Source: Prolixibacter denitrificans
GTDB lineage: Bacteria > Bacteroidota > Bacteroidia > Bacteroidales > Prolixibacteraceae
Direction: 5' to 3'
Length of the DNA stretch: 64,000 nt
Assembly: GCF_003014495.1 (NCBI RefSeq)
Contig: NZ_PYGC01000013.1
Coordinates: 46,061-110,060, forward strand
Under the pieces are notes generated by a model, which was not told the DNA's origin, searched no databases, and saw nothing but the letters and a program-made list of their open reading frames with translations. Shown piece after piece: positions 7,870 through 15,531 of the stretch; position 1 is the stretch's first letter; each line of letters starts with the position of its first letter. Both the position numbers and the translations under genes were made by a program.

Positions 7870-9810
7870 TTAATAATCACTCTCCGTGAGCGCATCAATC
7901 ATTTCTTCTATCTCGGAATTGGTATAGCCTGAAAGCTCGATGGCGTCAGTCGGACAAACCGGGAGACACATTCCACAGCCTTTACAGTTCGATTCGTTCA
8001 CTTTTGCCACCTTCTTGCCGTTCTCTTCCACAAACTCGAAAGCACCGAACGGACAAGCTGCCGAGCAGTTATCACAAACCTCACATTTTTCCGCATCGAC
8101 TTTCGCCATGATGGGCTCCAAGGTGATTTCCTCACGTTTCAGCAACGAATAAGTCTTAGCTGAAGCGGCCAGTGACGATTTCACCGTTTCGGTTATATTC
8201 TTCGGTCCCTGGCAAACACCGGCAATCAAAACACCATCAATGGTTGTTTCTACCGGACGCAGTTTGGGGTGAATTTCGTTGTAGAACTTATCACGGCCGC
8301 GCGGAAGTTTCAGTGTATCGCCAATGGCATCATCCTTCCGGGGTGTCATACCGGTCACCAGAACCACCAAATCAGGTTCGATTTCCAGCTCTTTTCCGGC
8401 AGTCAGCAGGTCATTCACCTTAACAACTGTATGTTTTCCGTTAGAACTAACTTCGGGGAAAGTGTCTTCGGTAAACTGAATGTAGATATCGCCGTTTTTG
8501 GATGATTGCTCATACAACACTTCCTGTTTTCCGTATGTCCGGATTCCGCGATTAATGTGGTAAACCGTCATATCCGGCACTTTTTCCCGCACTTTAATCG
8601 CACTGTGAACAGCCGATGTACAGCAGTAACGCGAGCAATATTTATTTTCGCCATTCGGCTGACGACTTCCCACGCAATAGATATAAGCCATGCTCCGGAT
8701 TTTCTTTCCATTGATGACCAAATCCTTACCATTGCTGAGTTCCAGGTGACGCTCCAGCTGTGGTAACGTGATGACATTGTCGTAATCGCCGTAACCGAAT
8801 TCCGATTTCTCCGGCTCATACGGGTCAAATCCCGTGGTAATCATCAACGAGCCGGCTTGAAGCGTGATACGCTCTTCTTCCAGGTTCAAATCGATGGCGT
8901 CACTTACTTCGGCGCATTTACCGCACTTGGTACAGGTAGCTGCGTCGATGGCAGCGATTTCGGGGAACTGGCCGGGATGAAAGTTCATCAACGCCTTGCG
9001 GTTGGTTAAACCGAAGTTAAATTCATCGGAAACTTCTTCAGGACAAACCTCAATCGCTTTCTCAATTGTCGAAGCATCAGCGTCTTTCTTCACTCCTCGT
9101 GAAGTGATTTTCACTTCAATCTCGAAGTTACCAACACTCCCCTTCTTGGAAACAAGTTCGGCACCAGTGAACAGATTGATATTCTGACGCTTCTTTACTT
9201 CCTGATAAAGATTTTCTACAACTGATTTTCCGGTTTCTCCCGGAAGGAAAAGCTTGCCCCACTGCGAGGTACGACCACCCACATAGTGCGATTTTTCGAT
9301 CAAATACACCTGCGAGCCCATATCGGCCAATTCGATGGCAGCTTTCATACCCGCTACACCGGCACCAACAACGGCTACCACATTCTGAGCAGAAATGGAA
9401 ACCGGGTCCATCGCTACTGAGTGTGAAACCCGCTCAACGGCAGAACGCACCAGCGAAATAGCTTTCTCGGTGGCGCCTTTCTTATCGTCAGAGTGAGCCC
9501 AGGAGCTTTGTTCCCGGATATTCGCGTGAACGTAGTTGTACGGATTGAGTCCGGCACGTTCGGCAACTGATCTGAATGTTAAGAGGTGCAGCTTTGGAGA
9601 GCAGGATGCCACTACAATGCCGTCGAGCTCCAGATTTTTGATATCCTCAGCGATTTCCTTCTGCGAGGAATCGGCACAGGCAAAAATGGTATGCTTGGCA
9701 ATGGCAACGCCTCCCATCTTTTCAGCTTCTTCTCTGACCTTATTTACATCAATAACGTCGGAGATATTACCGCCACAATGACAAACGTATACGCCAATCT
9801 TGTTCTTCAT
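7870..9810 (-). CDS. qmoB: QmoB/HdrA-like FAD and iron-sulfur oxidoreductase subunit
   Basis: 646 aa HdrA-type flavoprotein. It opens with the HdrA signature IGVYVCHCGGNI, then a Rossmann FAD site VAVVGAGVAGMKAAIEL with VGGR. Cysteines follow in the middle (CTKCGKC and YCSRYCC), and two C-terminal [4Fe-4S] ferredoxin motifs (CEVCDNCSAACP and CKGCGMCLPVCP). HdrA proteins are electron hubs, sometimes bifurcating. In the sulfate-reducer QmoB an MvhD-type domain is fused to the C-terminus; here it is absent and a separate mvhD-like gene lies upstream. Part of the dsrE-tusA-qmo operon. Confidence 0.88.
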   Translation of the reverse strand: MKNKIGVYVCHCGGNISDVIDVNKVREEAEKMGGVAIAKHTIFACADSSQKEIAEDIKNLELDGIVVASCSPKLHLLTFRSVAERAGLNPYNYVHANIREQSSWAHSDDKKGATEKAISLVRSAVERVSHSVAMDPVSISAQNVVAVVGAGVAGMKAAIELADMGSQVYLIEKSHYVGGRTSQWGKLFLPGETGKSVVENLYQEVKKRQNINLFTGAELVSKKGSVGNFEIEVKITSRGVKKDADASTIEKAIEVCPEEVSDEFNFGLTNRKALMNFHPGQFPEIAAIDAATCTKCGKCAEVSDAIDLNLEEERITLQAGSLMITTGFDPYEPEKSEFGYGDYDNVITLPQLERHLELSNGKDLVINGKKIRSMAYIYCVGSRQPNGENKYCSRYCCTSAVHSAIKVREKVPDMTVYHINRGIRTYGKQEVLYEQSSKNGDIYIQFTEDTFPEVSSNGKHTVVKVNDLLTAGKELEIEPDLVVLVTGMTPRKDDAIGDTLKLPRGRDKFYNEIHPKLRPVETTIDGVLIAGVCQGPKNITETVKSSLAASAKTYSLLKREEITLEPIMAKVDAEKCEVCDNCSAACPFGAFEFVEENGKKVAKVNESNCKGCGMCLPVCPTDAIELSGYTNSEIEEMIDALTESDY

Positions 9811-9914
9811 GCGAAAATATATTGATTGTCAGGAAATCCTTACCAGGAAATAGGCCCAACAATATTTAATTCATTATTCAAGTAAATCAATCTTATCAAC
9901 ACTGAATCAATTCA

Positions 9915-11210
9915 TTATTCAGTCAATGCAAGATAGCTGGCAGCTTCGGACGACGCCGAGCCGGCTGAAAGAATTGAGTCCGGAATGTCCATCGGGCCGG
10001 AAGCTGCTCCTGCCACAAACACACCGTCGATGTTGGTCATGGCCGGACGTTTCAGTTCATCAATTTGCTTCACGTAGCGATAGTCATCGAATTCCAGCTT
10101 CTGTGTTTTGAAAACCTGTCCGATTTCATCGTTGGCCAGAATACCTACCGAAAGGACAACCATATCGTGCTCGACCTCCTTCACCTGACCTGTTTCAATA
10201 TCATCGTACCTCAAAACGAGGTTTCCGTTTTCCTTTTCTGAAATTTTGCCGATTTTCCCTTTTACGAACTCAACGCCCATTCCTTTGGCTGTTTCATAGA
10301 ATTCGTTGAATCCCTTACCAAACGATCGAATGTGCAGGTAATAAATGGTCACATCGGCCATAGGCAATGCTCCCATCAGCAATTGAGCCTGCTTGATAGA
10401 ATACATGCAGCAAACCTGCGAGCAAATCGGGTTACCAACCGTATGGTCACGCGAACCGGTACAAAGTACGTAAGCCAGGTTGTCAGGCATTTTGCCGTCA
10501 CCCGGACGTAAAATCGTATTGAAAGGACGTGTAGGGGCTAATTCACGCTCCATCTGCATGGAGGTGATAATATTTTTGTATCTGCCGTAACCGTAACGCG
10601 GCATTTTAATCGGGTCAAATAATTTGTACCCGGTAGCAACCACTACACTCTTAAATTGATAGGTCTTCTCTTCCGGCTCCTGTGAGAAGTCAATGGCATC
10701 AGCCGGACAAGCCCGTTCGCAGGCACCACACAACGAGCAGTTTTCGATATCGATGGCAGCAATACGCGGGTTCGCGATACTGAATGGAACAAACACCGCT
10801 TTCCGGCCAACCAGATTGAACTGGTACTGATCCTTCACCACCACCGGGCAAACCGGCTCACATTCCTGACACCCCGTACAAGCGTCTTCCTTCACATAAC
10901 GGGGTTGGCGTAAAATACGCGCTTCAAAGTTCCGTTCGCCTTTCTTTTCGACTCCTTTTACTTCACTACCGGTAAAGATGGTAATGTTGGGATGCCGGGC
11001 CGTTTCCGACACTTTGGGTGTGGTAATACACGCTGCACAGTCGAGTGTAGGAAAAACCTTACTCAGCAGAATCATTTTGCCGCCAATCGAGAGTTCCTTC
11101 TCCACCAACAGCACCTTATAGTCCATTTTGGCCAGATTCAGCGCTGTCTCTTCACCGGCAATTCCACCACCTATAACCAGTGCGTCGTATGATAAAACTT
11201 CGTTCTCCAT
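9915..11210 (-). CDS. qmoA: QmoA-like FAD and iron-sulfur oxidoreductase subunit
   Basis: 431 aa, shorter HdrA relative. FAD-binding GGGIAGEETALNLA is at residues 14-27 with IGGK at 42-45. The conserved cysteines C58/C61 (DCAACI) follow, then two [4Fe-4S] motifs C111-C114-C117-C121 and C158-C161-C164-C168. These are the features of QmoA, which partners QmoB and QmoC. No adenylylsulfate reductase genes, the usual Qmo partner, are nearby. A 104-bp gap separates it from the qmoB-like gene, long enough to hold a processing or regulatory site, but none is evident. Confidence 0.88.
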   Translation of the reverse strand: MENEVLSYDALVIGGGIAGEETALNLAKMDYKVLLVEKELSIGGKMILLSKVFPTLDCAACITTPKVSETARHPNITIFTGSEVKGVEKKGERNFEARILRQPRYVKEDACTGCQECEPVCPVVVKDQYQFNLVGRKAVFVPFSIANPRIAAIDIENCSLCGACERACPADAIDFSQEPEEKTYQFKSVVVATGYKLFDPIKMPRYGYGRYKNIITSMQMERELAPTRPFNTILRPGDGKMPDNLAYVLCTGSRDHTVGNPICSQVCCMYSIKQAQLLMGALPMADVTIYYLHIRSFGKGFNEFYETAKGMGVEFVKGKIGKISEKENGNLVLRYDDIETGQVKEVEHDMVVLSVGILANDEIGQVFKTQKLEFDDYRYVKQIDELKRPAMTNIDGVFVAGAASGPMDIPDSILSAGSASSEAASYLALTE

Positions 11211-11239
11211 GTTACATATCTATTGTAAAAATATTCCGG

Positions 11240-11635
11240 TTACGCCGGTACTTTCGAAAGCGCCTCGTAAAACGATTTCATATGTTTTACGAATGGTTCG
11301 GCACATACCGAACACAAAGCAGCCATCTTCAACCGGGCCGGTTCAATCCCCTTTGCTTTCATCATTTCGTGTGTCTGGGCAATAATCGCTGCGGTTTTGT
11401 CCACACAACTTTCTCCGTAGGAACAATCGGTTCCATCGGCAGCAATAAAAACACCGTCAAACCCCTGCTCAAAGGCATGCATAATCCAGCGGGATTTAAC
11501 GGAACTTGAACATCGTAACGGAATGGAATAAATGGTTGGCGGGTAGTGCATTTTCAACAACCCCGCGAGGTCAATCGCGGGGTCGGAAATCTTTTCCGTT
11601 GAAAACACTAAAATTTTAGGAGCTTTATTCGCCAT
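11240..11635 (-). CDS. MvhD/FlpD-family iron-sulfur electron-transfer protein
   Basis: 131 aa with five cysteines in the pattern of the MvhD/FlpD (hydrogenase iron-sulfur subunit) family: C42, C71, C77, C108 and C111. In this family they hold a [2Fe-2S] cluster that passes electrons to HdrA. The protein is soluble with an alpha/beta start (PKILVFSTEK). In canonical QmoB this domain is fused to the HdrA part; here it is free-standing and located 29 bp before qmoA. It should complete a split QmoB. Confidence 0.83.
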   Translation of the reverse strand: MANKAPKILVFSTEKISDPAIDLAGLLKMHYPPTIYSIPLRCSSSVKSRWIMHAFEQGFDGVFIAADGTDCSYGESCVDKTAAIIAQTHEMMKAKGIEPARLKMAALCSVCAEPFVKHMKSFYEALSKVPA

Positions 11636-11656
11636 TTTAGTTTTTCGTTTTAAAGC

Positions 11657-11908
11657 TTACGCTTTGCGCAGATAAATTTTGAAAAAGCCTGATTCTTCAA
11701 CGGTGCCCATGTATTCATGGTTTTTCTTGGTAGCCCATTTAGGAATATCCTTCTTGGTACCTTCGTCAGCTGATAATACTTCCATTACCTGACCTGAAGT
11801 GATTTCAGCGATGGCTTTTTTAGCAGCCAACAGCGGTCCGGGACAAGCAGTACCACGAGCATCAACAACTTTGTCTGCCTGAATGGCAACTAATTCTTCC
11901 TGTGACAT
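11657..11908 (-). CDS. tusA: TusA-family sulfur-carrier protein
   Basis: 83 aa from the ATG at 11908 (16 bp after the dsrE2-like gene). The family motif CPGPLL with the persulfide-carrying Cys22 is intact, followed by the helix-strand layout of TusA (LLAAKKAIAEITSGQVMEV) and a C-terminal strand. TusA relays sulfane sulfur between rhodaneses, DsrE proteins and acceptors. In this operon it is the likely shuttle that hands sulfur to the DsrE pair or the Qmo/Hdr complex. Confidence 0.92.
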   Translation of the reverse strand: MSQEELVAIQADKVVDARGTACPGPLLAAKKAIAEITSGQVMEVLSADEGTKKDIPKWATKKNHEYMGTVEESGFFKIYLRKA

Positions 11909-11924
11909 AACTTTGAGTTTTTTA

Positions 11925-12473
11925 TTATATGAATAACTGAATAGCACTCTCTTCCGCGTCAGCGAGATAGGTTCCAACCCCGCAGTAATTCAGGTCCGGA
12001 TAATCAATCATCTCATCCTTACTGAGTCCCATCAGGTCCATCGACATCTCACAAATGTTGATCTCGACACCTAACTCTCCCGCGGTTTTTAGTAAATCAT
12101 CCAGAGAGGCTACATTCTTTTTCTTCATTAATGATTTGAGCATAGATAATCCGGCTCCGGCCATGTTCATTTTCGAAAGCTTCACATCAGAAGTTCCCTT
12201 GGGAAGCATGGCTCCGAACATTTTCGACGTCAACTCTTTCTTCTTTGCCCTTTTCTCTTTATCACGCAAAGCAGAAATGGCCCAGAAGGTGAAGAAAAGC
12301 TTGACTTCCATATCCATGGCTGTTGCACCGGTGGCAATAATCATCGCAGCCAAAAGCTTGTCGAGTTCACCTGAAAAGACAACCATCGAAAGCTGGTCCT
12401 TCTTCTTGGTGGCTTCGAGCTGTTTAATCCGACGCTCCAGTTCCAGTATTTTCTCTTCTGCAACTAATTCCAT
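11925..12473 (-). CDS. DsrE2-like sulfurtransferase-family protein
   Basis: 182 aa. Residues 1-26 form a charged coiled-coil helix; the rest is a DsrE/F fold (SMVVFSGELDKLLAAMIIATGA at the start of the domain). The conserved cysteine C141 lies in the DsrE2-type stretch INICEMSMDLMGL, and a second Cys (C164) is in LNYCGVG. DsrE2 proteins can be membrane-anchored and carry persulfides in sulfur-oxidising bacteria; here there is no clear membrane anchor. It lies 3 bp after the dsrE gene. Confidence 0.85.
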   Translation of the reverse strand: MELVAEEKILELERRIKQLEATKKKDQLSMVVFSGELDKLLAAMIIATGATAMDMEVKLFFTFWAISALRDKEKRAKKKELTSKMFGAMLPKGTSDVKLSKMNMAGAGLSMLKSLMKKKNVASLDDLLKTAGELGVEINICEMSMDLMGLSKDEMIDYPDLNYCGVGTYLADAEESAIQLFI

Positions 12474-12476
12474 CTC

Positions 12477-12899
12477 TTATATAAATAAGTGTACGTCTGA
12501 TTCCTGGGCAGCGGTGATGTATTCACTGATACCCACGATATCGTCGACTAATTCATTAAAATCCTCCATTTTCTCAGCTCCCCAGATTTTTCCGGCCAAA
12601 CCGCAAACATGAATTTTCACGTTTGTTAGTTCTTTGGCTTCCCGGAAAAACTCCAGCCAGGGATTGACATTCAGCTTCTTCAGCGAATCCAGGAATTCCT
12701 GTTTCAGCTGAGGATTTTCAGCCATTTCCAGTTTTGTTGCGTCTGCAGCTACATCTTTTCTGAAGGCACGCGCTCCCTGTAGAAGCACGTAAATATCGAC
12801 ATCCATGTCATCGGCTGCTGCACCCGTCAGTACCACACCAGCTGCAGTGAGCTTATCGATACTTCCGGAAAAAAGCGCCATGGTCATTCTTTTAGGCAT
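12477..12899 (-). CDS. DsrE-family sulfur-relay protein
   Basis: 140 aa with a DsrE-like fold: an N-terminal strand MTMALFSGSIDKLTAAGVV, a long helical middle, and the single cysteine C99 in KIHVCGLAGKIWG, a good candidate for persulfide transfer. It resembles the adjacent DsrE2-like protein in its ends (both finish with ...LFI), which suggests an old duplication. First gene of the eight-gene operon, so its promoter lies in the divergent region shared with the Crp/Fnr gene. Confidence 0.83.
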   Translation of the reverse strand: MPKRMTMALFSGSIDKLTAAGVVLTGAAADDMDVDIYVLLQGARAFRKDVAADATKLEMAENPQLKQEFLDSLKKLNVNPWLEFFREAKELTNVKIHVCGLAGKIWGAEKMEDFNELVDDIVGISEYITAAQESDVHLFI

Positions 12900-12983
12900 G
12901 ATTCTCTTGCTTTAATAATTATGTAAACATTGACATATTAACAGGGGTAAAAGTATAGACATACGAAGTAGGGTGAAAAGAAA

Positions 12984-13025
12984 TCGGTGTGAGGTTTATT
13001 TTGTTTCGGTGTGACATCGATCACA
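12984..13025. promoter_or_regulatory. Candidate Crp/Fnr operator region (direct repeat plus TGTGA-N6-TCACA)
   Basis: TCGGTGTGA occurs at 12984-12992 and again at 13006-13014, 22 bp apart (two helical turns). The second copy is part of TGTGACATCGATCACA (13010-13025), the classic Crp-family layout TGTGA-N6-TCACA. It lies between the divergent dsrE-qmo operon and the Crp/Fnr gene and is a natural target for that regulator. Confidence 0.65.
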
Positions 13026-13033
13026 TTTTTTGC

Positions 13034-13041
13034 TAAATTTG
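13034..13041 (+). promoter_or_regulatory. -7 promoter element of the Crp/Fnr gene
   Basis: TAAATTTG fits TAnnTTTG exactly, 35 bp before the ATG. The Crp-like palindrome is centred about 20 bp upstream of it, covering the -33 region, so binding there should affect this promoter directly. Confidence 0.5.
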
Positions 13042-13075
13042 GCATCAATAAGGTTTAGCAATAGTATTTATTACC

Positions 13076-13756
13076 ATGAGTCAGTGTCTGTGCCTGAATT
13101 GTAAAGTACGTTCGGCGGCAGCAAACCACCTTTCGATAGATGAGCTTGATCTGCTGGGAAAACGAAGTGTCGAAGTCGAGTTTGACAAAGATGAAGTCAT
13201 TTTTAAGCAGGATGCATTTGCCAGTAATATTGTTTACCTGCGCGAAGGAATTGTCAAGCTGGTCATGCGCGGACACAACCGCGAGCAAATCTTGAAAGTA
13301 GTGAAAGCTCCTACCTACCTGGGCATTCCAACCACCATCGGCGACAAGATAAATAACTACTCAGCTGTTGCTCTTACGCCGGTATCGTGTTGTTTTATCG
13401 ATCGGGCGACCTTCAAAAATTTTGTGGAATCCAACGGCAAGTTTGCCTACGAAATCCTGGCAACTATCAGCAAGATAGAACTCAGACAATTCCAGAACTG
13501 CGTCAACCATATTCAAACACAGGTGACCGGCCGTGTTGCCGGCATGCTACTCGATTTTTCCAAAAATCTTTACGGAAGTAACCATTTTCAGTTAACCCTA
13601 ACCCGCAATGACATGGCCGATTTGTTGGGAACCTCCAGGGAAACCGTTAGTCGTATTTTGACCGATTTCGTAACCGAAAAACTGATTGAGGTACACGGAA
13701 AAGACATTACCATATTGAATGACGAAAGGCTGGAGAAAATCAATCTCGCCGGTTAA
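13076..13756 (+). CDS. Crp/Fnr-family transcriptional regulator
   Basis: 226 aa: cyclic-nucleotide-binding-like beta roll (residues about 25-135), dimer helix, and C-terminal HTH (LTRNDMADLLGTSRETVSRILTDF, about residues 176-200). The N-terminus has cysteines C4, C6 and C9 and the sensor domain has C105/C106, so an FNR-like iron-sulfur or thiol switch is possible, although spacing differs from E. coli FNR. It is divergent from the dsrE-tusA-qmo operon with a Crp-type palindrome between them. I infer that it controls that operon in response to oxygen or sulfur redox state. Confidence 0.9.
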   Translation: MSQCLCLNCKVRSAAANHLSIDELDLLGKRSVEVEFDKDEVIFKQDAFASNIVYLREGIVKLVMRGHNREQILKVVKAPTYLGIPTTIGDKINNYSAVALTPVSCCFIDRATFKNFVESNGKFAYEILATISKIELRQFQNCVNHIQTQVTGRVAGMLLDFSKNLYGSNHFQLTLTRNDMADLLGTSRETVSRILTDFVTEKLIEVHGKDITILNDERLEKINLAG

Positions 13757-13951
13757 TTCCCACCCATCTTTTTGTCGATTACGACATAAATTCCTTCAAA
13801 AGAGTCCTCTAATTAACGCAGCTTAACAAAATATAGCAAGCTTTAAGACTTCTGCGTCCGTCATTTTTATACCCCACTTGTTCAATATAGCAAAACACAA
13901 TGCCTTTGTGGGCAGAATCTAATTTTGATGGACTCATAAAATTCAGATATC

Positions 13952-14587
13952 ATGAAAAAGAACGTCTTAACGCTTCTCGTCATGCTCATTATCATGACGT
14001 TTGGCACTTCTGCGATAGCAAGCACAAGCACGATTAAAAGAGCGCAAAAAGATACGCTTTCCACAATGATGTACCCGCCTCATATGCTGGGCCCCGGAGT
14101 AATGCAGCCTGATATGATGCGCGCCCGCCAAATGATGAATCACGGCCGGGGGATGATGATGTCCCGGTACAACGGACCATCCTACCCGAAGGTTATGAAA
14201 CCGTACATGTTCATCGTGAACCAAATACCGGAGTTGAGAATGGAGCTTTCTCTTTCCGATAAGCAATATGAAGAACTGGTGGACCTGCGAACGGAGTACC
14301 TGCAGAAAAAGGATGGACTGGAAGGCGAACTCAGTAAAATGAATCAGTTGTTACACAACGAATTATTGAACAATACAGCCAATAAAGCCGTGAAAGAGCA
14401 ACTCAGCTCAATAACTGAAACGAAAGCCAGTGTGATGATGGCTGCCTATTCGACGGTTCAAAAAATGAGAAACGTGATGAAACCTGAGCAACAGAAAAAG
14501 CTCGACCATATGATTTCCAAAATGCTAAACGAAAGAAAAGCAAATCGCAATGACCCCAAGTTTTATCAGAGGCCAAACTATGAATGA
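13952..14587 (+). CDS. Met-rich Spy/CpxP/ZraP-like periplasmic protein
   Basis: 211 aa with a signal peptide (to about residue 24). A Met/Pro/Gly/His-rich stretch follows (residues about 38-72, e.g. MMNHGRGMMM), then a long helical hairpin (ELSLSDKQYEELVDLRTEY ... MKPEQQKKLDHMI) that has the LSxxQ/LTPEQ-like pattern of the Spy/CpxP/ZraP family. Such proteins are periplasmic chaperones or metal-responsive regulators. The Met/His-rich segment suggests copper or zinc contact; that is inference. It stands alone with about 195 bp upstream. Confidence 0.7.
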   Translation: MKKNVLTLLVMLIIMTFGTSAIASTSTIKRAQKDTLSTMMYPPHMLGPGVMQPDMMRARQMMNHGRGMMMSRYNGPSYPKVMKPYMFIVNQIPELRMELSLSDKQYEELVDLRTEYLQKKDGLEGELSKMNQLLHNELLNNTANKAVKEQLSSITETKASVMMAAYSTVQKMRNVMKPEQQKKLDHMISKMLNERKANRNDPKFYQRPNYE

Positions 14588-14734
14588 ATTTATACAATGA
14601 TTCCGGCCACTGGTTGTACATCCCGGCAGTATGTTTCTCGTAGAAGCATCTGTCGGGATTTTAATTTTCCCAAAAGAAAACCTCTATATAACTAAATATT
14701 AATCAAGCAAATCACTATTTTTGGATAAATCCAA

Positions 14735-15526
14735 ATGAAACCAATCCTCATGAAATGCTTCCTTGCTTTACTCCTATGCTTCTTTCCATTGATTATCAAC
14801 GCACAAGAACTACAATTAGTCTGGTCGGACGAATTTGACTACGAAGGACTTCCCGACTCCACCAAGTGGAATTATGAAACAGGGTTGGTTCGAAACAACG
14901 AATCACAGTATTACACAGACCATAGACTGGAGAATGCGCGCGTAGAAGACGGGAAACTAATTATAACAGCAAGGAAGGAACCCTATGAAGGTGCTGAATA
15001 CACTTCGGCCAGTTTAAACACGAAGAAAACTTTCAACTTTACTTACGGAAGAATTGAAGTACGGGCCCGTCTTCCGAAAGGACGAGGAGTTTGGCCTGCC
15101 ATCTGGACACTTGGAAGTAATATCGATAGTGTGGGCTGGCCAGCCTGCGGTGAAATCGACATCATGGAATACGTCGGTTCCAACCCCGACACCATTTACG
15201 CCAATGTTCATACCCGCGATTATAACCACAATCTGGGAACCGGAAGAGGTGACAAAATCCGTCATGAACACGCCTCAGATGAGTTTCACGTATTTGCCGT
15301 TGACTGGTACCACGACCAACTCATCTTCTCAATAGAAGGAGTGCCCTACTTTGCCTGCAAAGACAACGGCGAAGGAGAAGGTGCCTGGCCTTTCACTAAA
15401 CCACAATTCCTGCTCATCAATCTGGCCATCGGCGGTTCTTGGGGCGGTCAGCAAGGCATCGACGATTCAGTTTTCCCTGTCGAGTATCAGATCGATTACG
15501 TTCGGATTTACCAGTGGAAAGAATAA
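14735..15526 (+). CDS. Glycoside hydrolase family 16 beta-glucanase
   Basis: 263 aa secreted enzyme with a signal peptide (to about residue 23) and a single GH16 domain covering the rest. The catalytic motif ExDxxE is intact as E140-I-D142-I-M-E145, followed by the family stretch HEHASDEFHVFAVDW. GH16 members of this size cleave beta-1,3 or mixed beta-1,3/1,4 glucans such as laminarin or lichenin. It is not in a polysaccharide utilisation locus (no SusC/D next to it). A candidate -7 element TATTTTTG lies at 14716-14723. Confidence 0.92.
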   Translation: MKPILMKCFLALLLCFFPLIINAQELQLVWSDEFDYEGLPDSTKWNYETGLVRNNESQYYTDHRLENARVEDGKLIITARKEPYEGAEYTSASLNTKKTFNFTYGRIEVRARLPKGRGVWPAIWTLGSNIDSVGWPACGEIDIMEYVGSNPDTIYANVHTRDYNHNLGTGRGDKIRHEHASDEFHVFAVDWYHDQLIFSIEGVPYFACKDNGEGEGAWPFTKPQFLLINLAIGGSWGGQQGIDDSVFPVEYQIDYVRIYQWKE

Positions 15527-15531
15527 ACCGG

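Noticed and set aside
12055..12612. 185-codon open frame on plus, opposite the two dsrE-type genes
   Set aside because: It is antisense to two genes with clear family motifs and has Ser-rich, low-complexity composition typical of a shadow frame.
6427..12899. Dissimilatory sulfate reduction
   Set aside because: Qmo-like genes alone do not show this; sat, aprAB and dsrAB are absent from the window.
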